Positions 49,335 to 58,161 of a stretch of DNA of 64,000 nucleotides are shown in pieces. The DNA lies in the NCBI RefSeq assembly GCF_016714275.1, contig NZ_JADJNP010000001.1, forward strand, positions 248,001 to 312,000, written 5' to 3'. The stretch comes from Tessaracoccus sp. (GTDB lineage Bacteria; Actinomycetota; Actinomycetes; Propionibacteriales; Propionibacteriaceae). The notes under the pieces are model-generated. The model was not told the DNA's origin. It was given only the letters and a program-made list of their open reading frames with translations, and searched no databases. Position numbers and translations under genes: made by a program. Within the stretch, counting starts at the first letter, position 1, and each line of letters begins with the position of its first letter.

Positions 49335-50741
49335 ATGTGGAAGCTGCATAACAACGGGATCCTCGAGCCGAACGCGGTGGTGGCGCCCACCGAGCGGCTC
49401 AGTTGGGGACGCACGATCGGGCTCGGGGCCCAGCACGTAGTGGCGATGTTCGGCGCCACATTCGTGTTCCCGCTGCTGATGGGCCTGAACGCGCAGCTCG
49501 CGGTCATGATGTCGGGCGTCGCGACGCTGATCTTCCTGTTCGTCGTGAAGCACCGCGTGCCCAGCTATCTCGGTTCGTCGGCGTCGTTCGTGGGCGTGTC
49601 GACGGCTGTCTACGCCGCGGGCGGCAACCCCGCCGACCTCACCGGCGCGCTGTTCGTCGTCGGCCTGACGCTGTTCATGGTCGGCCTGATCATCCATTTC
49701 GCCGGCGCCCGGATCATCCACCGCGCCCTGCCGCCAGTGGTGACAGGCGCCGTCGTGATGCTGATCGGCTTCAACCTGGCGCCGGTGGTCGCCACCGTCT
49801 ACTTCCCCGTCGACCCGTGGATGGCATTCGTCGTCATGCTGATCGTCGTCGCCCTCTCCATCGGCCTGCGCGGCTTCCTCGGCCGCATTGCCATCTTCCT
49901 CTCCCTCGTCGTCGGCTACGCGCTCAGCTGGGTCACCGATCTGGTCGCCGGCCCGCTGACCAACGCCGACGGCGCCCAGACGCCGCGCGTCGACTGGTCG
50001 GGCGTGGCACACGCGGACTGGTTCGGGCTCCCGCCGGTCAGCGACCTCGCCACCTGGACCCATGGCGCCACCACGAACGTCGTCGGCCTGCACCTGCCGC
50101 ACTTCAGTCTCGGCGCGATCATCATCGCCCTGCCCGTGGTCATCGCGCTGATCGCCGAGAACACCGGTCATGTGAAGGCCGTCGCGGAGATGACGAAGGA
50201 GGATCTCGATCCGCTCATGGGCAAGGCCATCGCGGCCGACGGCGTGGGCTCGATGATCGCGACCGCCGTCGGCGCCGGCCCCACCACCACGTACGCGGAG
50301 AACATCGGCGTCATGGCCGCGTCCCGCGTGTACTCGACGGCGGCCTACGTGGTCGCGGCCATCGTGGCCATCCTCTTCGGCTTCTCGCCGAAGTTCGGCG
50401 CGGTGATCTCGGCGACGCCGTCGGCGGTCCTTGGCGGCATCACGGTCGTGCTCTACGGCATGATCGGCCTGCTGGGCGCGAAGATCTGGCGGGAGAACAA
50501 CGTGGACTTCGGCAACCCGCTGAACCTGATCCCCGCCGCCGCAGGCATCATCATCGGCGTCGGCAACGTGTCCGTTCCCCTCGGCGAGTTCCAGTTGGGC
50601 GGCATCGCGCTGGGCACCATCGTCGTCATCGGGGTCTACCACCTGGCGCGGCTCATCGCCCCGCAGCAGATGAAGGCCGAGGCCGACGGCGCCACGCTGA
50701 TCTACGACGCCCCCGGCATCTACGCCGACGACGACAAGTAG
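49335..50741 (+). CDS. uraA: Uracil permease, NCS2 family
   Basis: A 468-residue transporter with about 12-14 membrane segments. The short start MWKLHNNGILEPNAVVAPTE and GAQHVVAMFGATFVFPLLMG match UraA-type proteins. The substrate helix is in VIALIAENTGHVKAVAEMTK and GAGPTTTYAENIGVMAASRV. It imports uracil with protons. GAAGGGAAG precedes the ATG. No pyrimidine genes are adjacent, so regulation is not evident. Confidence 0.92.
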   Translation: MWKLHNNGILEPNAVVAPTERLSWGRTIGLGAQHVVAMFGATFVFPLLMGLNAQLAVMMSGVATLIFLFVVKHRVPSYLGSSASFVGVSTAVYAAGGNPADLTGALFVVGLTLFMVGLIIHFAGARIIHRALPPVVTGAVVMLIGFNLAPVVATVYFPVDPWMAFVVMLIVVALSIGLRGFLGRIAIFLSLVVGYALSWVTDLVAGPLTNADGAQTPRVDWSGVAHADWFGLPPVSDLATWTHGATTNVVGLHLPHFSLGAIIIALPVVIALIAENTGHVKAVAEMTKEDLDPLMGKAIAADGVGSMIATAVGAGPTTTYAENIGVMAASRVYSTAAYVVAAIVAILFGFSPKFGAVISATPSAVLGGITVVLYGMIGLLGAKIWRENNVDFGNPLNLIPAAAGIIIGVGNVSVPLGEFQLGGIALGTIVVIGVYHLARLIAPQQMKAEADGATLIYDAPGIYADDDK

Positions 50742-50811
50742 CCCCTGGCTGAGTCGCCGCGCCAATGAACCCTTGCCGGAACCCTCGCTCATAGCGGCTA
50801 CCGTTGGCGCC

Positions 50812-51279
50812 GTGGACGAACTTGAGCTGTCATTCCGGGAGGCCATGGCGCGGGTCTCCGCGCCGGTGACCGTCATCACGACCTGGGTGGACGGCGCGCC
50901 GTCGGGAACGACGGTTTCCGCGTTCGCGTCGCTGTCGATCGCGCCTCCCATGGTGGTTTTCGCACTCGACAACCGCGGCGGCATGATCGACCGGTTGCGC
51001 GCGGCGGGCCGCATCGGGGTGAACATCCTCGCGGGCGACCAGGCGGAGATCGCGCAACGGTTCGCCCGCCGCGACCTGCCCGACCGCTTCGCCGGGCTCG
51101 CCTGGCAGGAGGACCACGGCCTCCCGCGGTTCGACGGCGTGGCCGCATGGCTGCGCTGCGAGCACCTCACGTTCGAGCCGGGAGGCGACCACACGCTGGT
51201 CCTCGGCACGGTCACGGAGGCGAGCAGCGCCGACCGACCCTCCCTGGCCTACCAGATGCGCCAGTTCCGGAGCCTGTGA
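50812..51279 (+). CDS. Flavin reductase family protein
   Basis: A 155-residue FMN-binding split-barrel protein. FREAMARVSAPVTVITTWVD, GTTVSAFASLSIAPPMVVFA and IGVNILAGDQAEIAQRFA are characteristic of NAD(P)H:flavin reductases that supply reduced flavin to partner monooxygenases. None is nearby. The start is GTG at 50812; TACCGT at 50799-50804 would make this leaderless. An ATG-less longer reading to 50773 is possible. Confidence 0.88.
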   Translation: MDELELSFREAMARVSAPVTVITTWVDGAPSGTTVSAFASLSIAPPMVVFALDNRGGMIDRLRAAGRIGVNILAGDQAEIAQRFARRDLPDRFAGLAWQEDHGLPRFDGVAAWLRCEHLTFEPGGDHTLVLGTVTEASSADRPSLAYQMRQFRSL

Positions 51280-51315
51280 CATTCCACTGCTTGACGCCCT
51301 GGCATGATGGAACGC

Positions 51316-52059
51316 ATGACCAACGATCCCTCCGCCGTCGACCGCGAACTCCCTGAGGACGCTCCGGCAGCAGGACCGACGTTCATTCCTCCGGCGCCGC
51401 AACCGGTCACGCGGCCCGCGCCCGACGACCAGGCTGTGAGCTACGCACCCGAGCCGAGGTACGAGTTCGGCGCGCCGACGTTCGACCCGCAGAACTACGA
51501 CGAAACCCCGCTCACCCACGGCTACCAGCCGAACCCGCAGCAGCAGGCGGCGCAGTACTACCAGGCGCCCGGATACGGCGCCGATCCGCACCATCCCGGC
51601 ATGCATCTCGCGCCGCTGACGTCCTGGTACGGCCGTCCGCTGATTGACGATCCGAGTGGTCGCGACGCGCCGCTGAAGGGGGCGAGCTTCGTCGAGTCAT
51701 ACGCGAGGTACTGGAAGCGTGGTCTCATCTTCAGCGGCCGCGCGAGCAGGGCAGAGTACTGGTGGGTGGCGCTGGCCCACTTCGGCGGCCTGATCGGCGC
51801 CGGCGTCCTGGCGGCGGTGATCAGCACGTCGTCAGAGCCACTCGCCGGGCTGATCATGGTCCTCTGCGGCCTGTACCTCTTGGCCGCGCTCGTGCCGGGA
51901 ATCGCGCTGACGGTGCGCCGGCTGCACGACTCCAACAACTCCGGCGGACTGGTGGCGCTGTCGTTCATCCCCTACATCGGGTCGTTCATCGTGGCCATCC
52001 TCTGCGCCTTGGACAGCAAGGCCGCGGGCGCACGCTTCGACCAGGTCAACAACCCCTGA
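51316..52059 (+). CDS. DUF805 membrane protein with long disordered N-terminus
   Basis: A 247-residue protein. The first 110 residues are Pro/Gln/Tyr-rich and probably disordered (YQPNPQQQAAQYYQAPGYGA). From about residue 125 the DUF805 domain follows: FSGRASRAEYWWVALAHFGG with the family's RxxRxEYW motif, then four helices with ALTVRRLHDSNNSGG. Function of the family is unknown. CATGAT seven bases before the ATG suggests a leaderless mRNA. A long perfect hairpin follows. Confidence 0.88.
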   Translation: MTNDPSAVDRELPEDAPAAGPTFIPPAPQPVTRPAPDDQAVSYAPEPRYEFGAPTFDPQNYDETPLTHGYQPNPQQQAAQYYQAPGYGADPHHPGMHLAPLTSWYGRPLIDDPSGRDAPLKGASFVESYARYWKRGLIFSGRASRAEYWWVALAHFGGLIGAGVLAAVISTSSEPLAGLIMVLCGLYLLAALVPGIALTVRRLHDSNNSGGLVALSFIPYIGSFIVAILCALDSKAAGARFDQVNNP

Positions 52060-52066
52060 GGAACGA

Positions 52067-52101
52067 CGGCGGGCCGCAGTTCAGTGAACTGCGGCCCGCC
52101 G
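52067..52101. terminator. Strong bidirectional hairpin terminator
   Basis: CGGCGGGCCGCAGTTCA and its exact reverse complement are separated by a single base, giving a 35-base palindrome between the convergent DUF805 and aldehyde dehydrogenase genes. No T-run follows. Confidence 0.85.
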
Positions 52102-52120
52102 GAGGATCGAGGCTAGAGGA

Positions 52121-53620
52121 TCACTCCTCGCGCTGGAAGGACATCGTCGCGGCGTAGAGGCCCGACTCCGATGGCCAGCGGGACGTGATCGCCTTCAGGC
52201 GCGTGTAGAACTTCACACCCTCCGGGCCGTGGATGTGGGTGTCGCCGAGCAGCGACTTCTTCCATCCGCCGAAGGAGTAGTAGGCGACCGGCGTCGGGAT
52301 CGGCACGTTCACGCCGACCATGCCGGCGTCGACGTCCAGTTGGAAGCGACGGGCCGTGCCGCCGTCGTTGGTGAAGATCGCCGCGCCGTTGCCGAACGGG
52401 CCGGAGTTCACCAGGTCGATGGCCTCCTCGTAGGTGTCAGCGTGCACGATGGTCAGCACCGGGCCGAAGACCTCCTCGCAGTAGGCCTTGCACTCGAGCG
52501 GGACGTCATCGAGGATCGTGGGACCGACCCAGAAGCCGTCCTCGTAGCCCTCGACGGTGAGCCCACGGCCGTCGCGCACGACGGTGGCGCCAGCCTCCTC
52601 GGCCTCTGTGATCCAGTCGGTGATGCGCTGCTGGTCCTTCTTGGTGATGACCGGGCCCATGTTCACGCCCTTGTCCAGGCCGTAGCCGACCTGGATCTTG
52701 TCCGCGTGCTTCTTGACCATCTCGGCCAGGTCGGGGCCGATCCCGCCGACGGCGACGACGACCGGAAGCGCCATGCAGCGCTCACCCGCGGCACCGAAGG
52801 CGGCGGCGGAGATGTGGCCGGCGGCGAAGTCGAGGTCGGCGTCGGGCATGACGATGGCGTGGTTATTCGCGCCGCCGAGGGCCTGAACGCGCTTGCCTGT
52901 AGCGGTGCCCTTCTCCATCACGATCTCGGCGACCGGCGTCGAGCCGACGAACGAGATGGCGTCGATGCCGGGGTGTTCCAGCATGTCGGTGACCATGTGG
53001 CGGGTGCCGGAGAGGACATTGAACAGGCCGTCGGGGAGGCCGGCCTGCTTGTAGAGGTCGGCGATCAGCAGCGACGCCGTGGGCGTGGGGCTGGCGGGCT
53101 TCAGGATGAAGGCGTTGCCGGTGGCGAGCGCGACCGGGTGCATCCACATCGGGACCATGATGGGGAAGTTGAACGGGCAGATGCCCGCGACGACGCCCAC
53201 CGGCTGGCGGATGGTGTGGATGTCGACGCCGGTGGCGATGTCGAACGAGTACTCGCCCTTCAGCGCCGCGTTGATGCCGCAGGCGAAGTCGAGGGTCTCG
53301 CGGCCGCGCTGGATCTCGCCAAGGGCGTCGCCGTAGTCCTTGCCGTGCTCGTTGACGATCGACTTGGCAAGGGCGTCCTGGTTGGCCAGCACGAGTTCGC
53401 GCATCTTGAACATGATCGCGGTGCGCTTGGCCAGGGAAACCTTCGCCCAATTCTTCTGGGCCGCACGGGCCACGGCGACGGCGTGGTCGAGATCGGCCGT
53501 GCTCGCGGCGAGCAGCTCGGCGTCGACCTTGCCCGTTGCCGGGTTCTCGACGGGGATTCGGCCCGCCGGCTCGCCCTCGTACGGGGCTCCGTCGATCCAA
53601 TGCGTGATGGTCTGGGTCAT
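52121..53620 (-). CDS. mmsA: CoA-acylating methylmalonate-semialdehyde dehydrogenase
   Basis: A 499-residue aldehyde dehydrogenase. The catalytic Cys is in GAAGERCMALPVVVAVG, the form specific to methylmalonate/malonate-semialdehyde dehydrogenases (MmsA/IolA). PVGVVAGICPFNFPIMVPMW and IDAISFVGSTPVAEIVMEKG bind NAD and substrate. It yields acetyl-CoA or propionyl-CoA from the semialdehyde, at the end of inositol or valine breakdown. None of the specific iol genes (iolB, iolC, iolD) is in the window. A GntR-like palindrome lies upstream at 53667. Confidence 0.9.
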   Translation of the reverse strand: MTQTITHWIDGAPYEGEPAGRIPVENPATGKVDAELLAASTADLDHAVAVARAAQKNWAKVSLAKRTAIMFKMRELVLANQDALAKSIVNEHGKDYGDALGEIQRGRETLDFACGINAALKGEYSFDIATGVDIHTIRQPVGVVAGICPFNFPIMVPMWMHPVALATGNAFILKPASPTPTASLLIADLYKQAGLPDGLFNVLSGTRHMVTDMLEHPGIDAISFVGSTPVAEIVMEKGTATGKRVQALGGANNHAIVMPDADLDFAAGHISAAAFGAAGERCMALPVVVAVGGIGPDLAEMVKKHADKIQVGYGLDKGVNMGPVITKKDQQRITDWITEAEEAGATVVRDGRGLTVEGYEDGFWVGPTILDDVPLECKAYCEEVFGPVLTIVHADTYEEAIDLVNSGPFGNGAAIFTNDGGTARRFQLDVDAGMVGVNVPIPTPVAYYSFGGWKKSLLGDTHIHGPEGVKFYTRLKAITSRWPSESGLYAATMSFQREE

Positions 53621-53666
53621 GTGCCCTTGCCTTCCTTGTCCTGTTGCGGCTTCGCTACCGGGTCGT

Positions 53667-53678
53667 TTGTATAGACAA
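53667..53678 (-). promoter_or_regulatory. GntR-type operator in the mmsA promoter
   Basis: TTGTATAGACAA is a near-perfect 12-base palindrome of the TNGTNNNNACNA type bound by GntR regulators. On the minus strand TTGTAT and TATTGT, 17 bases apart, could be the -35 and -10, with the operator overlapping the latter. No GntR gene is in the window, so the regulator would be elsewhere. Confidence 0.4.
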
Positions 53679-53729
53679 TAACACCGCGATGGACGCGATA
53701 CAAGCCCGATTGATAGGACAAATGCCCGT

Positions 53730-54746
53730 TCACGCCTGCGAGTCGGCCGACGTGGAGGATCGCACGATCAGGCGCGGCGGGATCACCACCGTCTCGACAT
53801 CCCTGGCCGGATCCGCAAGGCGCCGGAGGAGCACGTCGCCGCACGCCCTCCCGACGTCGAGCCCGCGCGCATCGACGGTGGTCAGGTCCAGGAAACGCGA
53901 TCGAGCGAGCAGCGAGTCGTCGTAGCCGGCCAGCGCCACGTCGACGGGCACCTCGCGGCCGCGCTCGCGTAACGCCGCCCGTGCGCCGAGCGCCATGGTG
54001 TCGTTGGCCGCGAAGACCGCGGTGACGTCGGGATGCCGGTCGAGCAACTGAAGCGCACCCTGGTAACCGCCCTCCTCGTTGGTCTCGACCCCCTCGCCCG
54101 CGTAACGCGGCTCCTCCCCCGCCGCGGCCACGTCGTCGAGATAGGCGCCCAGCCGCATTCGGGCCGAGCCGCCCAGCCCGGTCACGTGGCCGATTCGTTC
54201 ATGCCCGCGCTCGCGGAGATGCCCCATGACGAGCCGGACGCCCGCGGCCTCGTCGCTGACGACGTGGTCGGCGCCCGCGACGTCATGAAGGCGCGTTCCC
54301 AGCAGCACCGTCGGGACCCCCAGTTCGTCGAACGCGTGCCCCGGCTCGCCGGCGATCAGAAGCGCATCCACCTGGCTGTTCAGGAAGCCCTCTACGGCGT
54401 TCACCGTCCGGCCACCGACCTGATAGTGCTCGCGCACCGCGACATGCAGCTCCTCGGGGCCGACGATCTCCCGCAGGCCGTGCAGCAGGGAGACGAACCA
54501 GGGGTTCTGGAAGTCGTCGATGACGAGTCCGACCACTCGGGTGCGCCGGGCCGCGAGCGTCGCCGCGGCACGACTGGGCCGGTACCCCAGGCGCGAGATC
54601 GCCTCCCGCACCGCGGTCCGCTTGGGGTCGCTGACCAGCGGGGAGTCGTTGAGGACGAGCGAAACGAGCGATTTCGACACGCCGGCTTCCCGGGCGACGT
54701 CGTAGATCGTCGGCCGCGACGAGGACGAGGGCTGCTGCTTCGGCAT
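53730..54746 (-). CDS. LacI-family regulator of the oxidoreductase/isomerase operon
   Basis: A 338-residue repressor. The helix-turn-helix TIYDVAREAGVSKSLVSLVL is at residues about 13-32, the hinge is SRAAATLAARRTR, and the sensor includes VVGLVIDDFQNPWFVSLLHG and VTAVFAANDTMALGARAALR. It is divergent from the Gfo/Idh gene with an operator-like palindrome between them. The same recognition helix (SKSLVSLVL) is found in the LacI gene at 62934-63959. The inducer is unknown. Confidence 0.9.
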   Translation of the reverse strand: MPKQQPSSSSRPTIYDVAREAGVSKSLVSLVLNDSPLVSDPKRTAVREAISRLGYRPSRAAATLAARRTRVVGLVIDDFQNPWFVSLLHGLREIVGPEELHVAVREHYQVGGRTVNAVEGFLNSQVDALLIAGEPGHAFDELGVPTVLLGTRLHDVAGADHVVSDEAAGVRLVMGHLRERGHERIGHVTGLGGSARMRLGAYLDDVAAAGEEPRYAGEGVETNEEGGYQGALQLLDRHPDVTAVFAANDTMALGARAALRERGREVPVDVALAGYDDSLLARSRFLDLTTVDARGLDVGRACGDVLLRRLADPARDVETVVIPPRLIVRSSTSADSQA

Positions 54747-54790
54747 GACAAGGGCGATTGTGCCATAGCGCCCGGGACCGACCGAACCGA

Positions 54791-54845
54791 TTGACAGGAC
54801 ATTTCAGATGTGGTCTACTCATTCCTACTTGGAGCGGTCCAAGTA
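54791..54845 (+). promoter_or_regulatory. Promoter and LacI operator before the oxidoreductase/isomerase operon
   Basis: TTGACA at 54791-54796 and TCTACT at 54814-54819 have a 17-base spacing. TACTTGGA (54826-54833), GCGG, then TCCAAGTA (54838-54845) form a 20-base palindrome just downstream of the -10 box, where repressor binding would block initiation. Confidence 0.7.
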
Positions 54846-54874
54846 TTCACAAGATCATCATCAAGGAGGATGAG

Positions 54875-56047
54875 TTGACCATCGGTGTCGCCGTCATCGG
54901 CGCCGGAATGGCGGGCAAGTCACATGCCGCCGCCTATCGGGTAGCCCCTACCCTTTACGAGTCCACACTGCCCGACCTGCGGTACGTCGCTATCGGCGAC
55001 ATCAACGCGGAGCTCGGGGCAGCAACGGCCAAGCGCTACGGCTACGAGCGCTCGGTCACCGATTGGCGGGAGATCGCCGCCGATCCGTCCATCGACGTCG
55101 TCAGCGTCGTCATCGCCAACAGCCTCCACCTCGACGTGGTCAGGGGACTGCTTGAGGCAGGCAAGCACGTCCTGTGCGAGAAGCCGTTGAGCGACACCCT
55201 CGACTCCGCCCGCGAGATGGCGCGCCTAGCCCGCGCGGCCAGCACCATCGCCCGGATCGGCCTCACCTACCGTCGCCAGCCAGGCCTCGCCGCGATCAGG
55301 AAGTGGATCGACGACGGCACGCTCGGCAGGGTCCTCCACTTCAGTGGGCGCTACTGGTGCGACTACGGGTGCAACCCGCAGGGCCCGATGAGCTGGCGCT
55401 ATCAGGGGCCCATGGGTTCGGGCGCGCTGGCCGACGTCGGCAGCCACCTCACCTACCTGTCGGAGTTCCTCTGCGGCGACATGCGCGCGGTGCGGGGCGG
55501 GGCCTTCGCCACCGCCATCAAGGAACGCCCACTGCCGCTGGGCGCCGTCGTCGGGCACGGCCTCGCCGCGGTCTCCGACACCTATGAGCCGGTCACCAAT
55601 GACGACTACGCCTCGTACACCGCCCAGTTCGCCGATGCCGTCGGCACGCTAGAGGTGTCGCGCGTGGCCGCCGGCTACCCGAACGCCCTGGACATCGAAG
55701 TGTTCTGCGAGAACGGCGCCGCGAGCTTCCACCAGGACACGCCGTCGCAGATCCGGCTGTTCCTGAACGACGACGAACCGGGCAAGAACGGCTACCGGAC
55801 CGTGAACCTCGGCTCCGACCACCCCTACCTCGCGGGCGGGCTCCCCATGGACGTCTCCGGCGTGGGCTTCGGCCAGAATGAGGGATTCACGTTCCAGGCG
55901 CGGGCGTTCCTCGAGGAAGTCGCGGGTGTCGACGAGGCGCGCTCGCTGCCGCGCAACGCCTCCTTCGACGAAGGGGTGCACAACATGGAGATCCTGGCCG
56001 CCGTCGCCCAGTCGGCCGCCGCCGACGGAGTGGAGGTGACGCTGTGA
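54875..56047 (+). CDS. Gfo/Idh/MocA family NAD(P)-dependent oxidoreductase
   Basis: A 390-residue dehydrogenase. The Rossmann motif VAVIGAGMAGKSHAAAYRVA is at the N-terminus; LLEAGKHVLCEKPLSDTLDS carries the catalytic Lys-Pro; YWCDYGCNPQGPMSWRYQGP and ALADVGSHLTYLSEFLCGD line the substrate site. The start is TTG at 54875, chosen because AAGGAGG is five bases upstream; no ATG fits. Family members oxidise sugars or inositols, often at C3. Its stop overlaps the isomerase GTG by four bases. Confidence 0.88.
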   Translation: MTIGVAVIGAGMAGKSHAAAYRVAPTLYESTLPDLRYVAIGDINAELGAATAKRYGYERSVTDWREIAADPSIDVVSVVIANSLHLDVVRGLLEAGKHVLCEKPLSDTLDSAREMARLARAASTIARIGLTYRRQPGLAAIRKWIDDGTLGRVLHFSGRYWCDYGCNPQGPMSWRYQGPMGSGALADVGSHLTYLSEFLCGDMRAVRGGAFATAIKERPLPLGAVVGHGLAAVSDTYEPVTNDDYASYTAQFADAVGTLEVSRVAAGYPNALDIEVFCENGAASFHQDTPSQIRLFLNDDEPGKNGYRTVNLGSDHPYLAGGLPMDVSGVGFGQNEGFTFQARAFLEEVAGVDEARSLPRNASFDEGVHNMEILAAVAQSAAADGVEVTL

Positions 56048-57069
56048 GGCTCGGCGTCTATAACGCGGTCCTGCACGACCGCCCCCTCGGCGAGGCCCTG
56101 AAGGTGATCGCGGGCTTGGGCCTGGAGGGCATCGAGATCAACTCGGGCGGCTTCCTCCCCCCGACCCATATCCAGGAGATCGACGAGATCGTCGCGGATC
56201 CCGCCGCGGCCCGGAGGTACCTGGCTCAGTTCGACGGCACCGGCGTCGGCATCGCGGGCCTGAACTGCAACGGCAATCCGTTGCATCCGAACCCGGAGAT
56301 CGGCGCCAAGCATGCCGACGACGTTCGTCGGTCCATCCGCGCCGCCGCTGCCCTCGGGCAGAACCGCGTCGTCACGATGTCCGGTCTTCCGGGCGGCGAA
56401 CCCGGCGCCACCTACCCGAACTGGGTGGTCAACGCCTGGAACTCTGCCGCCTTGGACGTGCTGGACTACCAGTGGGACATCGCGGCGACGTTCTGGTCGG
56501 AGATCGACCAGCTGGCCAAGGACCACGGGGTGAAGGTGGCCCTGGAGCTGCACCCGCAAAACGTCGTGTTCAACGCGCGGGACGTCCGGAAGCTCGTCGA
56601 TCTCACCGGCGCGACCAACGTCGGCGTCGAACTGGACGCCTCGCACCTGTTCTGGCAGCAGGCCGACCCCGTCGCCGTCGTCCGTGATCTCGGCCCGCTG
56701 GTCTTCCACGCCGCGGCGAAGGACATCCGGATCAACACGGAGCACGCGCGCCTCAACGGCGTCCTCGACAACGGCTTCCGCCGCCTCTCGCCCGACGAGC
56801 CCCGAACCAACCTCGGCGGCGACGAGTGGGCAAACGAGTGGCCGAAAGACTCGTCATGGGACTTCGTCGCACTCGGCAAGGGCCACGACACCGCTTACTG
56901 GGCGGAGTTCATCGCCGCGCTCCACGACGTCGACCCCGAGATGTGCCTGAACATCGAGCACGAGGACACCGAACTCGGCCGTATCGAGGGCCTCGAAGTG
57001 GCCTCCTCCGTCCTGAAGGACGCTTGGAACCAGTACCTGACCACCAACCCGACCGCCACGAGGAAGTGA
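56044..57069 (+). CDS. TIM-barrel sugar isomerase/epimerase-like protein
   Basis: A 341-residue xylose-isomerase-like barrel. Metal-site segments: VKVALELHPQNVVFNARDVR with Glu and His, VGVELDASHLFWQQADPVAV with Asp and His, LVFHAAAKDIRINTEHARLN with His and Lys-Asp, and MCLNIEHEDTELGRIEGLEV with a terminal Glu. The group often works next to Gfo/Idh enzymes on keto-sugars. GTG start coupled to the upstream stop. Specific substrate unknown. Confidence 0.85.
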   Translation: MRLGVYNAVLHDRPLGEALKVIAGLGLEGIEINSGGFLPPTHIQEIDEIVADPAAARRYLAQFDGTGVGIAGLNCNGNPLHPNPEIGAKHADDVRRSIRAAAALGQNRVVTMSGLPGGEPGATYPNWVVNAWNSAALDVLDYQWDIAATFWSEIDQLAKDHGVKVALELHPQNVVFNARDVRKLVDLTGATNVGVELDASHLFWQQADPVAVVRDLGPLVFHAAAKDIRINTEHARLNGVLDNGFRRLSPDEPRTNLGGDEWANEWPKDSSWDFVALGKGHDTAYWAEFIAALHDVDPEMCLNIEHEDTELGRIEGLEVASSVLKDAWNQYLTTNPTATRK

Positions 57070-57076
57070 CGCCATC

Positions 57077-58075
57077 ATGAAATTCGCCAAGATCAGAACC
57101 ATCCTGTGCGGCCTGGCCCTCGCCACCGCTTTGACTGCCTGCGGCAACACTGCCGGCACCCCGTCGGGCGGAAACACCGGCGGCACCGGCAACGCCGAGA
57201 AGCCCAGCATCACGATCGTCTCCAAGGCCATCGCCGGCGACTTCTGGATCGTCGCCCGCGAGGGTGCCGAGAAGGCGGGCGCGGACCTGGGATACGACGT
57301 CGCCTGGGTCGGCACCGACACCGAAAACGAGGGCGAGAAGCAGCTCAATCAGCTGGAGGCAGCCGTCAACAGCAAGCCCGCCGGTATCGGCTTCGCCGCC
57401 CAGAACGGAGCCGAGGAGGGTGCGCCGCGCATCCTCGACAAGGCCAAGGCGGACGGCATCAATGTCGTCGCCTTCGCCGGACCGATCGCATTCTCCGATG
57501 TGCCGATCACCACGGTCTCCTCCAACAACGAGAAGATGGGACAGATGGCCGCCGAGAACCTCTCCGCGCTCATCGGCGGGAAGGGCAAGATCGCGATCAT
57601 CACCAACGGCACCGTCGGCGACGCGGCGATCCGGCGGGACAGCTTCGTCGACTGGCTCAAGGCCAACGCGCCCGACGTCGAGATCGTCGACATTCAGAAC
57701 GGCGAAGCTGATCGCGCGAAGTCGATGGACAAGGCCCAAGCCATCCTCCAGGCACACCCTGACCTCGCCGGCTTCTACGGAACCTCCGACAACGGCACCA
57801 TCGCCGCGGGCGACGAGGTCGCGAGCAAGGGGCTCGACGTCAAGGTCGTCGGTATCGACGCCTCCCCTGACCTCATCACGATGCTGAAGTCCGGCGACAT
57901 CGACGGGGTCGTCACGCAGAACGCCTTCGACATCGGCTACCAGACTGTCAAGGTTCTCGCCGAGGCGCACAAGGGGAACATGCCCGCGAGTGGCTTCATG
58001 GAGGTCCCCTCGGTGTGGGCGACGGGAGACAATCTCGACGATCCGGCAGTGAAACAGGCTCTCGGCCAGGGGTAG
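57077..58075 (+). CDS. Sugar ABC transporter substrate-binding lipoprotein (orphan)
   Basis: A 332-residue RbsB-like binding protein. The signal ends LALATALTACGNTAG, with a TAC lipobox Cys near residue 22. SITIVSKAIAGDFWIVAREG, EKQLNQLEAAVNSKPAGIGF and DGVVTQNAFDIGYQTVKVLA are family features. No ATPase or permease genes accompany it, so it must serve a transporter encoded elsewhere or act as a sensor partner. A large hairpin follows the stop, which would raise its level over downstream genes. Confidence 0.87.
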   Translation: MKFAKIRTILCGLALATALTACGNTAGTPSGGNTGGTGNAEKPSITIVSKAIAGDFWIVAREGAEKAGADLGYDVAWVGTDTENEGEKQLNQLEAAVNSKPAGIGFAAQNGAEEGAPRILDKAKADGINVVAFAGPIAFSDVPITTVSSNNEKMGQMAAENLSALIGGKGKIAIITNGTVGDAAIRRDSFVDWLKANAPDVEIVDIQNGEADRAKSMDKAQAILQAHPDLAGFYGTSDNGTIAAGDEVASKGLDVKVVGIDASPDLITMLKSGDIDGVVTQNAFDIGYQTVKVLAEAHKGNMPASGFMEVPSVWATGDNLDDPAVKQALGQG

Positions 58076-58089
58076 TAGCGAGCATCTCT

Positions 58090-58132
58090 CCCGGGGGCGG
58101 CGATCCGCCTCGCGGTTTCCACCGCCCCCGGG
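58090..58132 (+). terminator. Intra-operon hairpin after the binding protein
   Basis: CCCGGGGGCGG and CCGCCCCCGGG form a perfect 11-bp GC stem around 21 bases, between the binding protein stop and the aldo/keto reductase start. Such hairpins commonly protect the 3' end of binding-protein mRNA or partly stop transcription. Confidence 0.65.
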
Positions 58133-58161
58133 TCTCCCCGCACAGCTCCTCAAGAAAGGAC

